This document shows positions 7,569 through 15,737 of a stretch of 37,710 nucleotides of DNA, in pieces. The notes below the pieces were generated by a model that worked only from the letters and a program-made list of their open reading frames with translations, was not told where the DNA came from and searched no databases. The translations under genes and the position numbers were made by a program. The stretch comes from Chloroflexota bacterium (GTDB taxonomy: Bacteria > Chloroflexota > Anaerolineae > 4572-78), in contig DUEH01000012.1 of the NCBI GenBank assembly GCA_011192195.1, positions 4,345 to 42,054 on the forward strand. Direction: 5' to 3'. How positions within the stretch are numbered: position 1 is the first letter of the stretch; each line of letters begins with the position of its first letter.

Positions 7569-9068
7569 ATGAATCAACTTGGTTTTCCCATTTTATCCAC
7601 CCTCTTGGTCCTGCCCGTCATTGGGGCGCTGATTGTGCTGTTCATCCCGAACAAGCAGGAAAAGCTCATCAAAAGCGTAACCTTTGCCACCACTCTGGCG
7701 ACTCTGCTGCTCTCATTGCCGCTCTACTTCAGCTTTGTCACCGGCGAAGCGGGCTTCCAGTTCGAGGAAAATATCCCCTGGATACCTGGTTTGGGCATCA
7801 ATTATCATCTGGGCATTGACGGCATCAGCCTCTTCATTGTGCTGCTGACTACGCTGCTATCGGCCATTGCCGTGTTAAGCTCCTGGACGGCCATCAAAGA
7901 TCGGGTTAAAGCCTATATGGTTTTGATGCTGCTGATGGAAACGGCTATGTTGGGCGTCTTTGTTTCGCTGGATTTATTCCTGTTCTACGCCTTCTGGGAA
8001 GCCAGCCTCATCCCCATGGCCTTTTTGATTGGCGTGTGGGGATCAGACAAGCGAATTTACGCGGCAGTCAAGTTCTTTATGTACACCTTTGTCGGCAGCG
8101 CCTTGATGTTGGTGGCAGCCATTTACGTTTACCTGCAAGGCGGAACCAGCGATTTACCCGCGCTGCTGGACGCGCTTAGCCTCTCTACCAACGCGCAAAT
8201 CTGGCTCTTCTTCGCCTTTGCGCTGGCCTTCGCTATTAAAGTACCGCTCTTCCCGCTGCACACCTGGCTGCCTGCGGCTCACGTGCAAGCGCCTACCGCC
8301 GGGTCGGTGATCTTGGCCGGGGTGCTGCTAAAAATGGGAACTTACGGCTACTTACGCTTTGCCAACCCGCTTTTTCCGCAGGGAATGGCCTTTTGGGGGC
8401 CGCTGCTCTCTGTGCTGGCGATCATCGGCATTATTTATGCGGCGCTGGTGGCGCTGGTGCAGGAAGATGTGAAAAGCCTGGTGGCGTATTCGTCGGTGGC
8501 GCATATGGGCTATATTATGCTGGGAATTTTCAGCGGCGGATTGCAGGGGACCAGCGGCGCGGTGATGCAAATGGTCAATCACGGCCTTAGTACCGGCGCG
8601 CTCTTTATGCTGGTTGGCGTGCTGTATGAGCAGCGCCACACGCGCCTGATGTCAGAATACGGCGGCATTTTTGCCAAAGTGCCTGTATTTGGCGCCTTCT
8701 TCCTCATTTCTGTCCTGGCCAGCGTGGGGCTGCCCGGATTGAACGGCTTTGTGGGCGAGTTTGTGATTCTGATTGGAACCTTCAAAGTCAACGCGGCTTA
8801 CGCTGCCTTTGCCACCTTTGGAATTATTTTGGCCGCCTGGTATCTGCTCACCGCCGTGCGCCGCGTGATGTTTGGCCCCTTCAATCCGGCCAACGAAAAT
8901 TTAAAGGATATGAACGCCCGCGAAATCATCGCCGCGCTGCCGCTGGTCATTTTCTTCTTTGTTCTGGGGATATTCCCCAACCTCATCTTCGATAAGGTCA
9001 ACCCAACGACAGAAGCGCTGGTAAACGCAATCGACAGCGCGCAAACAACAGCAATTGTCGAAAGATAA
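7569..9068 (+). CDS. nuoM: NADH-quinone oxidoreductase subunit M
   Basis: NuoM (ND4) is the middle antiporter-like proton-pumping subunit of complex I. The 499-residue protein has the conserved glutamate in LFYAFWEASLIPMAFLIGVW, the central lysine in IKVPLFPLHTWLPAAHVQAP, and a second lysine in VLLKMGTYGYLRF. The fourteen-helix hydrophobicity pattern is preserved. ATG at 7569 follows AAGGTTTAAATT. It comes after the third MNT/HEPN pair rather than directly after nuoL. Repeat R1 copy c starts right after the stop. Confidence 0.97.
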   Translation: MNQLGFPILSTLLVLPVIGALIVLFIPNKQEKLIKSVTFATTLATLLLSLPLYFSFVTGEAGFQFEENIPWIPGLGINYHLGIDGISLFIVLLTTLLSAIAVLSSWTAIKDRVKAYMVLMLLMETAMLGVFVSLDLFLFYAFWEASLIPMAFLIGVWGSDKRIYAAVKFFMYTFVGSALMLVAAIYVYLQGGTSDLPALLDALSLSTNAQIWLFFAFALAFAIKVPLFPLHTWLPAAHVQAPTAGSVILAGVLLKMGTYGYLRFANPLFPQGMAFWGPLLSVLAIIGIIYAALVALVQEDVKSLVAYSSVAHMGYIMLGIFSGGLQGTSGAVMQMVNHGLSTGALFMLVGVLYEQRHTRLMSEYGGIFAKVPVFGAFFLISVLASVGLPGLNGFVGEFVILIGTFKVNAAYAAFATFGIILAAWYLLTAVRRVMFGPFNPANENLKDMNAREIIAALPLVIFFFVLGIFPNLIFDKVNPTTEALVNAIDSAQTTAIVER

Positions 9069-9151
9069 ATTTACGATTTACGATTTTGGATTTACGATTA
9101 AACATGTATACGAAAACAATCGTAAATCCAAAATCGTAAATCCAAAATCAT
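9069..9151. repeat. R1 hairpin repeat, copy c (nuoM-nuoN junction)
   Basis: The copy begins directly after TAA of nuoM. The arms are TTTACGATTTTGGATTTACG and its complement, repeated, around a spacer with AAACATGTATACG. It ends 14 nt before the nuoN start, leaving AAAGAGACT as the leader. Confidence 0.9.
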
Positions 9152-9165
9152 AAAGAGACTAATCT

Positions 9166-10635
9166 ATGGACATCCAAATTCCATACCTGAACTTTGCAGC
9201 CTTACTCCCCTTGCTCATTGTCGTTGTCACCGGCATCATCGTTATGATCGCCGATTTGTTTATAGCGGATAAGCGCTCTTTGGGCTGGGTCAGCTTGATT
9301 GGCGTGTTATTGGCGGCGGCGGTGGGCGCAATGCAGCAGGGAATGCCCGGTTTCGATCCTGCTTTCCAGAATATGGCCGTTACTGACGGCTACGCGCACT
9401 TTTTTAACCTGATCTTCCTCTCCGCCGCTGCCCTTTCCATTTTAGTGGCTTTGGGGTATCTGGGACGGGTCGGTTTGCAAAAAGGGGAATACTACGCCCT
9501 GCTCCTTTTTTCTATTGCCGGGATGATGATGATGGCCGCCGCTACCGACTTGATCCTGATCTTTCTGGGCCTGGAAACAATGTCCATGGCCCTGTACGTG
9601 ATGGCCGCATTCAATCGCAACCAGCGCGCTTCCGGCGAAGCGGGGATCAAGTATTTTCTGATGGGGTCTTTTGCTTCGGCCTTTTTCCTCTACGGCGCGG
9701 CGCTGCTTTACGGCGCAACGGGCAGCGCCAATTTAAGCGTCATCGGCGGCGTGTTGGGCGGTGGAGGTAATCCCATTGCCTTGTTGGGCTTGGGCTTGCT
9801 GTTGATTGGCTTTGCCTTCAAAATTGCGGCGGTTCCCTTCCACTGGTGGACGCCCGATGTTTACACCGGCTCGCCTACTTCTGTGACCGCGTTTATGTCG
9901 GTGGGCGCAAAAGCCGCCGGATTTGCCGCGCTGCTCCGCCTGCTGATGGTCTCCTTCCCTCCCCCCACCCTTGCCGGCGATTGGCAAGCCGCCATTGCCG
10001 TACTGGCTGTATTGACAATGACTTTAGGCAACATTGCCGCGCTGGCGCAAAAAGACGTCAAGCGAATGTTGGCCTATTCCAGTATTGCCCACGCCGGTTA
10101 CATTCTGCTTGGCGTAGCCGCCGGAAGCGCCGCGGGCATCAGCGCCGCGCTCTTCTACCTGCTGGCCTACACCTTTATGAACATCGGCGCCTTTGCCGTC
10201 ATCGGCGCGCTGGAGCGTCAGGGAGCGGTTGGTTCAAACCCTTCGGCTACGCTCAGGACAGGCATCAAAGATTACGCCGGACTGGCTTCGCGCAATGTAT
10301 GGCTGGCGCTGGGAATGGCAATCTTCCTGCTATCGCTGACCGGCTTCCCGCCCCTGGCCGGGTTCTGGGGGAAACTGTACCTCTTCCGCGCGGCCGTGCA
10401 GTCTAACCTGACCTGGTTGGCCGTCATCGGCGTGCTGAACAGCGGTATTGCCGCCTATTACTACTTGAACGTCATTGTTCAAATGTATATGAAACCCGTC
10501 AGCGACGAAGCGCCCGCTATCAATCTAAATCTTGTTACGCAGGTGGCGCTGGGCGTAGCCGCGCTCTTCACCGTTATCGTTGGCTTGTGGCCCTCGCCGG
10601 TGATAGAGATGACCTTGCGCAGTTTGTTTGGCTAA
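9166..10635 (+). CDS. nuoN: NADH-quinone oxidoreductase subunit N
   Basis: NuoN (ND2) is the proximal antiporter-like subunit of complex I. The 489-residue protein has the conserved glutamate in FLGLETMSMALYVMAAF and the lysine in FKIAAVPFHWWTPDVYTG, followed by SPTSVTAFMSVGAKAAG. Around residues 357-367 there is an unusual stretch, SNPSATLRTG, encoded by 10239-10264. Its DNA (CCTTCGGCTACGCTCAGGAC) resembles the dispersed repeat R9 also seen at 26428-26449, so a repeat appears to have been accepted in frame in a loop between helices. It is the last nuo gene visible, and a strong hairpin lies about 90 nt downstream. Confidence 0.96.
   Translation: MDIQIPYLNFAALLPLLIVVVTGIIVMIADLFIADKRSLGWVSLIGVLLAAAVGAMQQGMPGFDPAFQNMAVTDGYAHFFNLIFLSAAALSILVALGYLGRVGLQKGEYYALLLFSIAGMMMMAAATDLILIFLGLETMSMALYVMAAFNRNQRASGEAGIKYFLMGSFASAFFLYGAALLYGATGSANLSVIGGVLGGGGNPIALLGLGLLLIGFAFKIAAVPFHWWTPDVYTGSPTSVTAFMSVGAKAAGFAALLRLLMVSFPPPTLAGDWQAAIAVLAVLTMTLGNIAALAQKDVKRMLAYSSIAHAGYILLGVAAGSAAGISAALFYLLAYTFMNIGAFAVIGALERQGAVGSNPSATLRTGIKDYAGLASRNVWLALGMAIFLLSLTGFPPLAGFWGKLYLFRAAVQSNLTWLAVIGVLNSGIAAYYYLNVIVQMYMKPVSDEAPAINLNLVTQVALGVAALFTVIVGLWPSPVIEMTLRSLFG
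10239..10264. repeat. R9-like repeat inside nuoN
   Basis: The DNA CCCTTCGGCTACGCTCAGGA closely resembles the complement of TGTCCTGAGCCTGTCGAAGG at 26428-26447. Here it lies in frame in a hydrophilic loop of NuoN. Confidence 0.6.
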
Positions 10636-10722
10636 GGCCTGAGCCATTTGTTATGCTCCGAAGTGTAAACACGTAATTTTTGGCATCGTTCAAGAGTTGA
10701 ACAAAGCAGGTTGCAAAATTCT

Positions 10723-10797
10723 GACGAAGGACGGAAGACGAATGACGAATTTGGCTGTAGCGCCAGCAAATTCGTCATTCATCTTCCGTCCTTCGTC
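10723..10797. terminator. R3 long hairpin downstream of nuoN
   Basis: Two 30-nt arms (10723-10752 and 10768-10797) pair with one mismatch around a 15-nt loop. The right arm is followed by GTTTTGTG. The arms are made of GACGAA/ATGACGAA units shared with repeats at 22896-22915, 24817-24893 and 32402-32510. It could end the nuo transcript or protect its 3' end; the U-run is poor for a classic terminator. Confidence 0.65.
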
Positions 10798-10962
10798 GTT
10801 TTGTGTGTGATTTTTGTAAAACGGCGACCCCTCTCTTTAAGCAGCATTTTTTTAATTCCGTTTCAACTCCCCAAGCCACATAAACCGCTTCGCAGGCAAA
10901 TTCCTGTTAGTTTGTAAAAATCCCCCGAAAATATTCTCTCCAAATCTGTGGGTAGTGCAGGG

Positions 10963-11118
10963 ATGAGGCTAGTAAAGGGAGGCAAATGGTTATTGGCTTG
11001 GGAGATTTTTGAAGCCGTAGGGCTGAAAGCGGGTCAAGTCAAACATTGGGAGAGTGTCTGCTTTACCGAGGCGCATCATGCTCCGACACGCTATTTTTTC
11101 CAAAAAAAACAGGAGTGA
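10963..11118 (+). CDS. possible 51-residue small ORF, unknown
   Basis: This short frame reads MRLVKGGKWLLAWEIFEAVG at its start and ends QKKQE. It has no convincing RBS, since only a GCAGGG lies upstream, and no recognised family. It is the only coding-like sequence in the 561-bp nuoN-ppdK gap. The stop codon lies inside the perfect palindrome at 11111-11140. It may be a small gene, the tail of a decayed gene, or chance. Confidence 0.2.
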   Translation: MRLVKGGKWLLAWEIFEAVGLKAGQVKHWESVCFTEAHHAPTRYFFQKKQE

Positions 11119-11140
11119 AAAAGTATACTTTTTCACTCCT
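11111..11140. repeat. perfect 30-bp palindrome
   Basis: AGGAGTGAAAAAGTA is followed at once by its reverse complement, so the site is identical on both strands with no loop. It lies 11 bp from the ppdK terminator hairpin. It could act as a cruciform or protein-binding site, or as a bidirectional hairpin between the convergent nuoN and ppdK genes. Confidence 0.85.
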
Positions 11141-11143
11141 GTC

Positions 11144-11182
11144 AAAAAAACCCTTCCCGGAAGTTTCAACCTTCCGGGAAGG
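11144..11182 (-). terminator. rho-independent terminator of ppdK
   Basis: A 12-bp perfect stem (CCTTCCCGGAAG at 11152-11163 with 11171-11182) encloses a 7-nt loop. On the minus strand it is followed by GTTTTTTTGAC. It lies 15 bp after the ppdK stop. Confidence 0.9.
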
Positions 11183-11196
11183 TAAGCGTAAAAATC

Positions 11197-13902
11197 TTAC
11201 TTAACCGAAACGCCTTTCTCTTTCAGCGCGGCCTGGGCGGCAGCCAAGCGAGCGATAGGCACGCGGAAGGGCGAGCAGCTTACGTAGTCGTTGCCGATGC
11301 TGTGGCAGAACTCTACGGAAGACGGATCGCCGCCGTGTTCGCCGCAGATACCAATTTCCAGGTCGGGGCGGGCGCTGCGGCCTTTGTCAATAGCCATCTT
11401 CATCAGTTGGCCCACGCCGTTGCGGTCAATGGTCTGGAAGGGGTTTTCGGGCAAAATGCCATCTTCCACGTATTTCAGCAAAAAGCCCGCTTCAGCGTCG
11501 TCGCGGGAGTAGCCAAAGGCCATTTGGGTGAGGTCGTTGGTGCCAAAGGAGAAGAACTCGGCTTCTTTGGCAATTTCATCGGCGGTGACGCAGGCGCGCG
11601 GGATCTCGATCATCGTGCCGAATTTGTATTCGACTTCCACGCCTTGTTCTTCCATCACGGCTTTGGCAACCTCTTCCAGTTGCGGCTGGATGACCTTCAA
11701 CTCGTTGACGTGGCCGGTGAGGGGGATCATCACTTCGGGCTTCGGCGCCAGACCTTCTTTCTTGATCTGGCAGGCGGCCTCGAAGATGGCCCGCACTTGC
11801 ATTTTGACCATGCCGGGGAAGACCACGCTCAGGCGCACGCCGCGCATGCCCATCATCGGGTTGCTTTCGTGCAGGCTGGTGATGGCGGTCAGCAAATCTT
11901 CGTCTTCGGCCAGACCGTCGCTTTCGCCTTTGACGCGCTTGGTGATGACGCGCTCAAAAACTTCGTCGTGATCGGGCATAAATTCGTGCAGCGGCGGGTC
12001 AATCAGCCTGATGATGACCGGCTTGCCCGTCATCACGCGGAAAAGGCCGGCGAAATCTTCGCGCTGGAAGGGGAGCAGTTTGTCCAGAGCAGCCTGACGA
12101 ACCGCTTCGTCATCGGCCAAAATCATTTTCTGCACGGTGGGCAGGCGATTTTCCTCGAAGAACATATGCTCGGTGCGGCAGAGGCCGATGCCTTGCGCGC
12201 CGTAACCGAGAGCGCGCTGGGCGTCATCGGGATAGTCGGCGTTGGCCCAGACTTCCAGGCGGCGGTATTCGTCGGCCCAGGAGAGGAGGGTCAGCAGGTC
12301 TTCTTGCTCTTCCAGTTCGGTCTCGACGGTGGAGATTTGACCGGCAAAGGCTTCGCCGCTGGAGCCATCGATGGAGACCCAGTCCCCTTCTTTGACGGTA
12401 ACGCCGTGAGCGGTGAACTGGCGTTTTTCCTGGCTGATGACCACATCGCCGGCGCCAACCACGCAGGGAACGCCAAACTGTCGGGCCACAACAGCGGCGT
12501 GGCTGGTGGCTCCGCCTTCGCTGGTGAGGATGCCTTTGGCGGCCAGCATGCCGTGAACGTCGTCCGGGCGGGTGAAGGGGCGAACCATAATCACGTCTTT
12601 GCCCGCTTGTCCCCACTCTTCGGCCAGGTCAGCGTCAAATGCTACCACGCCGACAGCAGCGCCGGGGGAAGCGTTGACCCCTTTAGCCAGCAGATTGCCT
12701 TCAGCGGCGGCAGATTTCTTGGCTGCAATGTCGAATTGCGGGTGCAAGAGCGTGTCCACATCGTTCGGGCTGACGCGCAACACGGCCTGCTCTTTGCTGA
12801 TCAGCCCTTCGTTAGCCATATCCACCGCAATTTTGATGGCGGCGGCGGCGGTACGCTTGCCGTCGCGGGTTTGCAGCATCCACAATTTACCCTGCTCGAT
12901 GGTGAACTCAACGTCCTGCATTTCGCGGTAATGTTTTTCCAGTTTATCGCAAATATCAAGGAACTGGGCGTAGGCTTCGGGGAGTTCTTTTTCCATCTCG
13001 GCGATGGGGTGGGGGGTGCGGGTGCCGGCTACCACGTCTTCGCCCTGAGCGTTGAGCAGGTAATCGCCGTACATAATATTTTCGCCGGTGGCCGGGTCGC
13101 GGGTGAAGGCTACGCCGGTGCCGGAGGTGTCGCCCATATTGCCGAAAACCATCGTCATAATGTTGACGGCGGTTCCCAGATCGTGGGCAATGCCGGCGGC
13201 GTTGCGATAGTCAATGGCGCGTTTGCCGTTCCAGCTCTTGAAAACGGCTTCGGTGGACAGCTTGACCTGCTCGATGGGGTCCTGGGGGAAATCGCTGCCG
13301 GTACCGGCTTTGTAGATTTTCTTGAATTCTTCGGTCACTTCCTGCCACTGTTCGGCGTTCAATTCGGTGTCTCTTTTGACGCCTGCTTTGGCGCGGGCTT
13401 CGTCCAGCACCTCTTCAAAAGCGTCGTCATCCAGGCCCATCACCACGCTGCCGAACATCTGCACCAGGCGGCGATAAGAGTCGTAGACAAAGCGGGCGTC
13501 GCCGGTCAGTTTGACCATCCCTTCCGCGACTTCGTCGTTCAGGCCAATGTTGAGGACGGTGTCCATCATACCGGGCATCGAGAATTTGGCCCCGGAGCGG
13601 CAGGAGACCAGCAGCGGCTTTTCAGCGTCGCCGAATTTCTTGCCGGTCAGTTCCTCGACCTTTTTCATCGCTGCCAGTTCTTGTTCCCACATGCCTGCGG
13701 GAAAATTTTCGCCGGCGTCCAGATAAGCGTTACACGATTCAGTGGTCACGGTAAAGCCGTGCGGCACGGGAACGCCCACGCGGGTCATTTCGGCCAGATT
13801 AGCGCCTTTGCCGCCCAGGAGCGCGCGCGTGCTTTCCCAATCGCCGGCGTATTTTTCGGCCTCGGCTACTTCTTCAAATGCGTAAACCCATTTTTCACTC
13901 AT
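11197..13902 (-). CDS. ppdK: pyruvate, phosphate dikinase
   Basis: PPDK interconverts pyruvate + ATP + phosphate and PEP + AMP + PPi, linking glycolysis and gluconeogenesis. The 901-residue length is typical. The N-terminal ATP-grasp domain has LLGGKGANLAEM (residues 28-39) and the VSCRSGAKFSMPGMMDTVLN nucleotide-binding segment (99-118). The swivelling phospho-His domain has GGATSHAAVVARQFGVPC with His468. The C-terminal PEP/pyruvate barrel has the loop GICGEHGGDPSS with the catalytic Cys and the FSFGTNDLTQMAFGYSRDD motif. The start ATG has AGGAGG 11 nt upstream. It is transcribed alone, with its own promoter (14051-14079) and terminator. The GC-rich gene produces long spurious frames on the opposite strand. 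Confidence 0.97.
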   Translation of the reverse strand: MSEKWVYAFEEVAEAEKYAGDWESTRALLGGKGANLAEMTRVGVPVPHGFTVTTESCNAYLDAGENFPAGMWEQELAAMKKVEELTGKKFGDAEKPLLVSCRSGAKFSMPGMMDTVLNIGLNDEVAEGMVKLTGDARFVYDSYRRLVQMFGSVVMGLDDDAFEEVLDEARAKAGVKRDTELNAEQWQEVTEEFKKIYKAGTGSDFPQDPIEQVKLSTEAVFKSWNGKRAIDYRNAAGIAHDLGTAVNIMTMVFGNMGDTSGTGVAFTRDPATGENIMYGDYLLNAQGEDVVAGTRTPHPIAEMEKELPEAYAQFLDICDKLEKHYREMQDVEFTIEQGKLWMLQTRDGKRTAAAAIKIAVDMANEGLISKEQAVLRVSPNDVDTLLHPQFDIAAKKSAAAEGNLLAKGVNASPGAAVGVVAFDADLAEEWGQAGKDVIMVRPFTRPDDVHGMLAAKGILTSEGGATSHAAVVARQFGVPCVVGAGDVVISQEKRQFTAHGVTVKEGDWVSIDGSSGEAFAGQISTVETELEEQEDLLTLLSWADEYRRLEVWANADYPDDAQRALGYGAQGIGLCRTEHMFFEENRLPTVQKMILADDEAVRQAALDKLLPFQREDFAGLFRVMTGKPVIIRLIDPPLHEFMPDHDEVFERVITKRVKGESDGLAEDEDLLTAITSLHESNPMMGMRGVRLSVVFPGMVKMQVRAIFEAACQIKKEGLAPKPEVMIPLTGHVNELKVIQPQLEEVAKAVMEEQGVEVEYKFGTMIEIPRACVTADEIAKEAEFFSFGTNDLTQMAFGYSRDDAEAGFLLKYVEDGILPENPFQTIDRNGVGQLMKMAIDKGRSARPDLEIGICGEHGGDPSSVEFCHSIGNDYVSCSPFRVPIARLAAAQAALKEKGVSVK

Positions 13903-13944
13903 TGCTTAAAAAGCCTCCTGTATAAGGTAGTAAGTAGTATGGTC

Positions 13945-14034
13945 ATCGGTAGACGGTAGACGGTAGACAGGGGTGGGGGAAAACCCCTGTCTACCGTACC
14001 CAAAAAGAGGGGCATACCATCTACTGTCTACCAT
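13945..14034. repeat. R5 hairpin repeat, copy a (ppdK leader)
   Basis: Tandem GGTAGAC units are followed by a perfect 15-bp stem (ACGGTAGACAGGGGT 13960-13974 with 13983-13997) and further GTCTACC units. It lies in the 5' leader of ppdK between promoter and RBS. A related copy is at 37015-37060 before livH. Confidence 0.85.
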
Positions 14035-14050
14035 TTTAACAAACCTGAAT

Positions 14051-14079
14051 ATTATAGAAGTGGGAATTGGTTTTGGCAA
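14051..14079 (-). promoter_or_regulatory. ppdK: sigma70-type promoter of ppdK
   Basis: On the minus strand TTGCCA (14074-14079) is followed after exactly 17 nt by TATAAT (14051-14056). The predicted start is near 14044, giving a leader of about 140 nt that contains the R5 hairpin. Confidence 0.75.
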
Positions 14080-14181
14080 ATGTTGTGAAGGGGGGAACAG
14101 GATTTTGACACGCCCTTGCCCATTCACTACAATAAATTCGTCCCGCCCCTGAGCGGTGGATAGATTGGAAGGTAAGGAAGT

Positions 14182-14326
14182 AATTCTCATTTTGCGGGAT
14201 AGGCGCGGGGCTGAAGCCACCGCGCTAAAAGGGCAAAGCTCTTCGAGCTATAAATTTAGCCCGACAGGGCTTCGCTCTTTTAGCGCGACGGCTTTAGCCT
14301 CGCGCTTTTTGGTCAAAATGAGAATT
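14182..14326. repeat. 145-bp hairpin element with 13-bp terminal inverted repeats
   Basis: The ends are perfect inverted repeats, AATTCTCATTTTG and its complement. The interior arms are also complementary over about 40 nt with some mismatches (GCGCTAAAAGGGCAAAGC against the far side). It could be a MITE-like element or a large terminator-like hairpin. It lies 5 bp from the end of the WD40 gene remnant. Confidence 0.75.
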
Positions 14327-14330
14327 GCTG

Positions 14331-14510
14331 TCAAGGCTCGCAGTCCAACTCCTCGAACAAGAATTGCGCCCGCTCTTGACAACTCAACCCCCGCGAAACC
14401 TGCTCGCGGGCGATCTCCAGCAGCGCGCCCGGATCGGCGACGTAGATATTCACCGACCCGTCGGGCCCGGCGGCAATGACCCGGTCCCCGGATGGGCTGT
14501 AGTTCACATC
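14331..14510 (-). pseudogene. C-terminal remnant of a WD40-repeat protein
   Basis: On the minus strand 59 codons are open and end in TGA (14331-14333). The peptide begins DVNYSPSGDRVIAAGPDGSV and continues NIYVADPGALLEIAREQV, which is the last blade of a WD40 propeller. A Cys-rich end follows (LSCQERAQFLFEELDCEP), of the type that terminates large bacterial WD40/NTPase or kinase proteins. An in-frame stop immediately precedes the fragment and there is no start or RBS, so only the 3' end of the gene survives. The parent protein is not in the window. The identification is by motif, with moderate certainty. Confidence 0.7.
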
Positions 14511-14538
14511 TCATCGTAGCGATCTCGCAAGAAAACAG

Positions 14539-14682
14539 TCAATCTACAGCAAAAAATTGATTATAAGGCAGCAGCACGTAAACCCGCGATGAACTCCCTT
14601 TGAACATAAAGCCGTTGTCAAACACTTGCACTACGCCGACATTCTTTAATCTGCCTGAGCTGTTATCAAAACCGTATTCCTT
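14539..14682 (-). pseudogene. C-terminal remnant of an unknown protein
   Basis: The minus-strand frame gives 47 codons ending in TGA (14539-14541), including the stretch LKNVGVVQVFDNGFMFKGSS and then RVYVLLPYNQFFAVD. The pattern F-x-N-G-x-M followed by a Y-V-L strand resembles a beta-repeat found near the ends of secreted Chloroflexota proteins; this is a resemblance only. The frame runs upstream directly into repeat R6, so the body of the gene is missing or was never joined. It could also be a chance open frame. Confidence 0.4.
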
Positions 14683-14784
14683 GTAACCGTTCACCCCCAC
14701 CCCCCTCAATCCCCCGTTCACGGGGGGAAGTTCAAAGACTCTCCCCCTTTGTGAGGGGGGAGTTGGAGGGGGGTGAACGGTTAC
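14683..14784. repeat. R6 repeat, copy a, with perfect terminal inverted repeats
   Basis: GTAACCGTTCACCCCC at the left end and its complement at the right end bound a 102-bp C/G-rich element with internal inverted segments (CCCCCGTTCACGGGGG and others). It lies exactly between two truncated coding fragments. A diverged copy lies at 19694-19818. Confidence 0.85.
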
Positions 14785-14785
14785 C

Positions 14786-15283
14786 AATATTCCGGCCCTA
14801 AAAACTCTGGAATACGTGGGGATTGACGCCGTCAAAGAGATGGCAAAGCGTCTGGGGATTACCTCGCTAACGAGAGACGACTACGGACTGGCATTGGCGC
14901 TGGGCGCCGGCGAAGTATCGCTGCTGGAAATGACCGGCGCGTACCAAACCCTGGCCAATGTCGGCCAACGAGTTCAGCCTCATGCTATTGCCCAAATCCT
15001 GGATGCTGCCGGCAACGATCTGACACCGCCCCTGGCGCGCCAAGAACAAGTTGTACGCCAGGAACACGCCTATCTGATCACCAATATTCTGCGGCAGAAT
15101 GACCCGCAGGCGTTACCTCAAACCATGACCCTGTCACGTCCAGTTGCATTTAAAACCGGCACGACCAACGATTTCCGCGACAATCTGGTCATCGGCTGTA
15201 CGCCTGATTTGGTAGTTGGCGTTTGGCTTGGCAATGCCGACAACTCATCAATGAAAGGGACAACAGAATTTCCCGGAAGCTGA
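14786..15283 (+). pseudogene. fragment of a class A penicillin-binding protein (transpeptidase domain)
   Basis: The frame reads NIPALKTLEYVGIDAVKEMA and so on, which is the internal transpeptidase region of PBP1A/1C-type enzymes that cross-link peptidoglycan. The conserved KTGTTNDFRD (the third active-site motif, KTG) and the following TPDLVVGVWLGNADNS are intact. The glycosyltransferase domain, the SxxK motif and the SxN motif are missing. The left end stops at the edge of repeat R6. The right end diverges after SSMKGT and stops early at TGA. An internal GTG at 14816 could start a short protein, but it would lack the catalytic Ser. This is most likely a dead fragment. Confidence 0.85.
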
Positions 15284-15607
15284 ATTTAAGGCCAAAATCG
15301 TCTCATACCCAAAATGCACCCGACATAACACGACGGTTTGACATTATGTCTACTTTAGTTTAAACTTAACATATCGCATTCGTTAAGGGGTACGCTTTGA
15401 ATTTGGTATTGATTATGGCGGCGCAATCGCTTTCTGGCGACCTGATTTCTGACCGCCGTCAATTTTGCCGCGCAATTTATCTTTGGCGGTCTACGATTCT
15501 CCGTCTGCCCTGAAATACTTTCTGAGAGCTTCCTGAACACTTCTGCTGCGTTCACCTTCGGCAGGCTTGTTGAAGCGCCTGACGAAGGGGTCGGCAGACA
15601 AGCAGAA

Positions 15608-15637
15608 TTGTGACTCTGGCCTTGAGTGTGGTAAAAT
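15608..15637 (+). promoter_or_regulatory. possible promoter of tig-clpP-clpX
   Basis: TTGTGA (15608-15613), an 18-nt spacer and TAAAAT (15632-15637) form a moderate sigma70-like pair. The leader to the tig start would be about 150 nt and would include the palindromic hairpin. Alternatives cannot be excluded. Confidence 0.35.
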
Positions 15638-15689
15638 TACGGTGTGCGTCTTTTTGTGACCACAATAAAAATAGATGGCGCTTAAGTTT

Positions 15690-15737
15690 AAGTGGCGGTT
15701 CCGGAATTCCAAACTATAGTTTGGGACTCCACCACTT
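15690..15737. promoter_or_regulatory. hairpin with perfect 16-bp palindrome in the tig leader
   Basis: CCAAACTATAGTTTGG (15709-15724) is a perfect palindrome, and the flanks AAGTGG and CCACTT extend the symmetry. It could be an operator for a repressor of the proteostasis cluster or an mRNA hairpin. It is unlike CIRCE or CtsR sites. Confidence 0.5.

Larger units (their letters stand above)
10636..11196. other. nuoN-ppdK intergenic region
   Basis: This 561-bp gap between convergent transcription units holds the R3 hairpin, a possible small ORF, a perfect 30-bp palindrome and the ppdK terminator. Nothing else is recognised in 10800-10960. Confidence 0.7.

Noticed and set aside
11302-13959. An 885-codon open frame on the plus strand opposite ppdK.
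   Set aside because: The minus strand encodes a full PPDK with all motifs. The opposite frame is rich in His, Ala, Gly and Phe as expected for an antisense shadow, and has no RBS or known domain.
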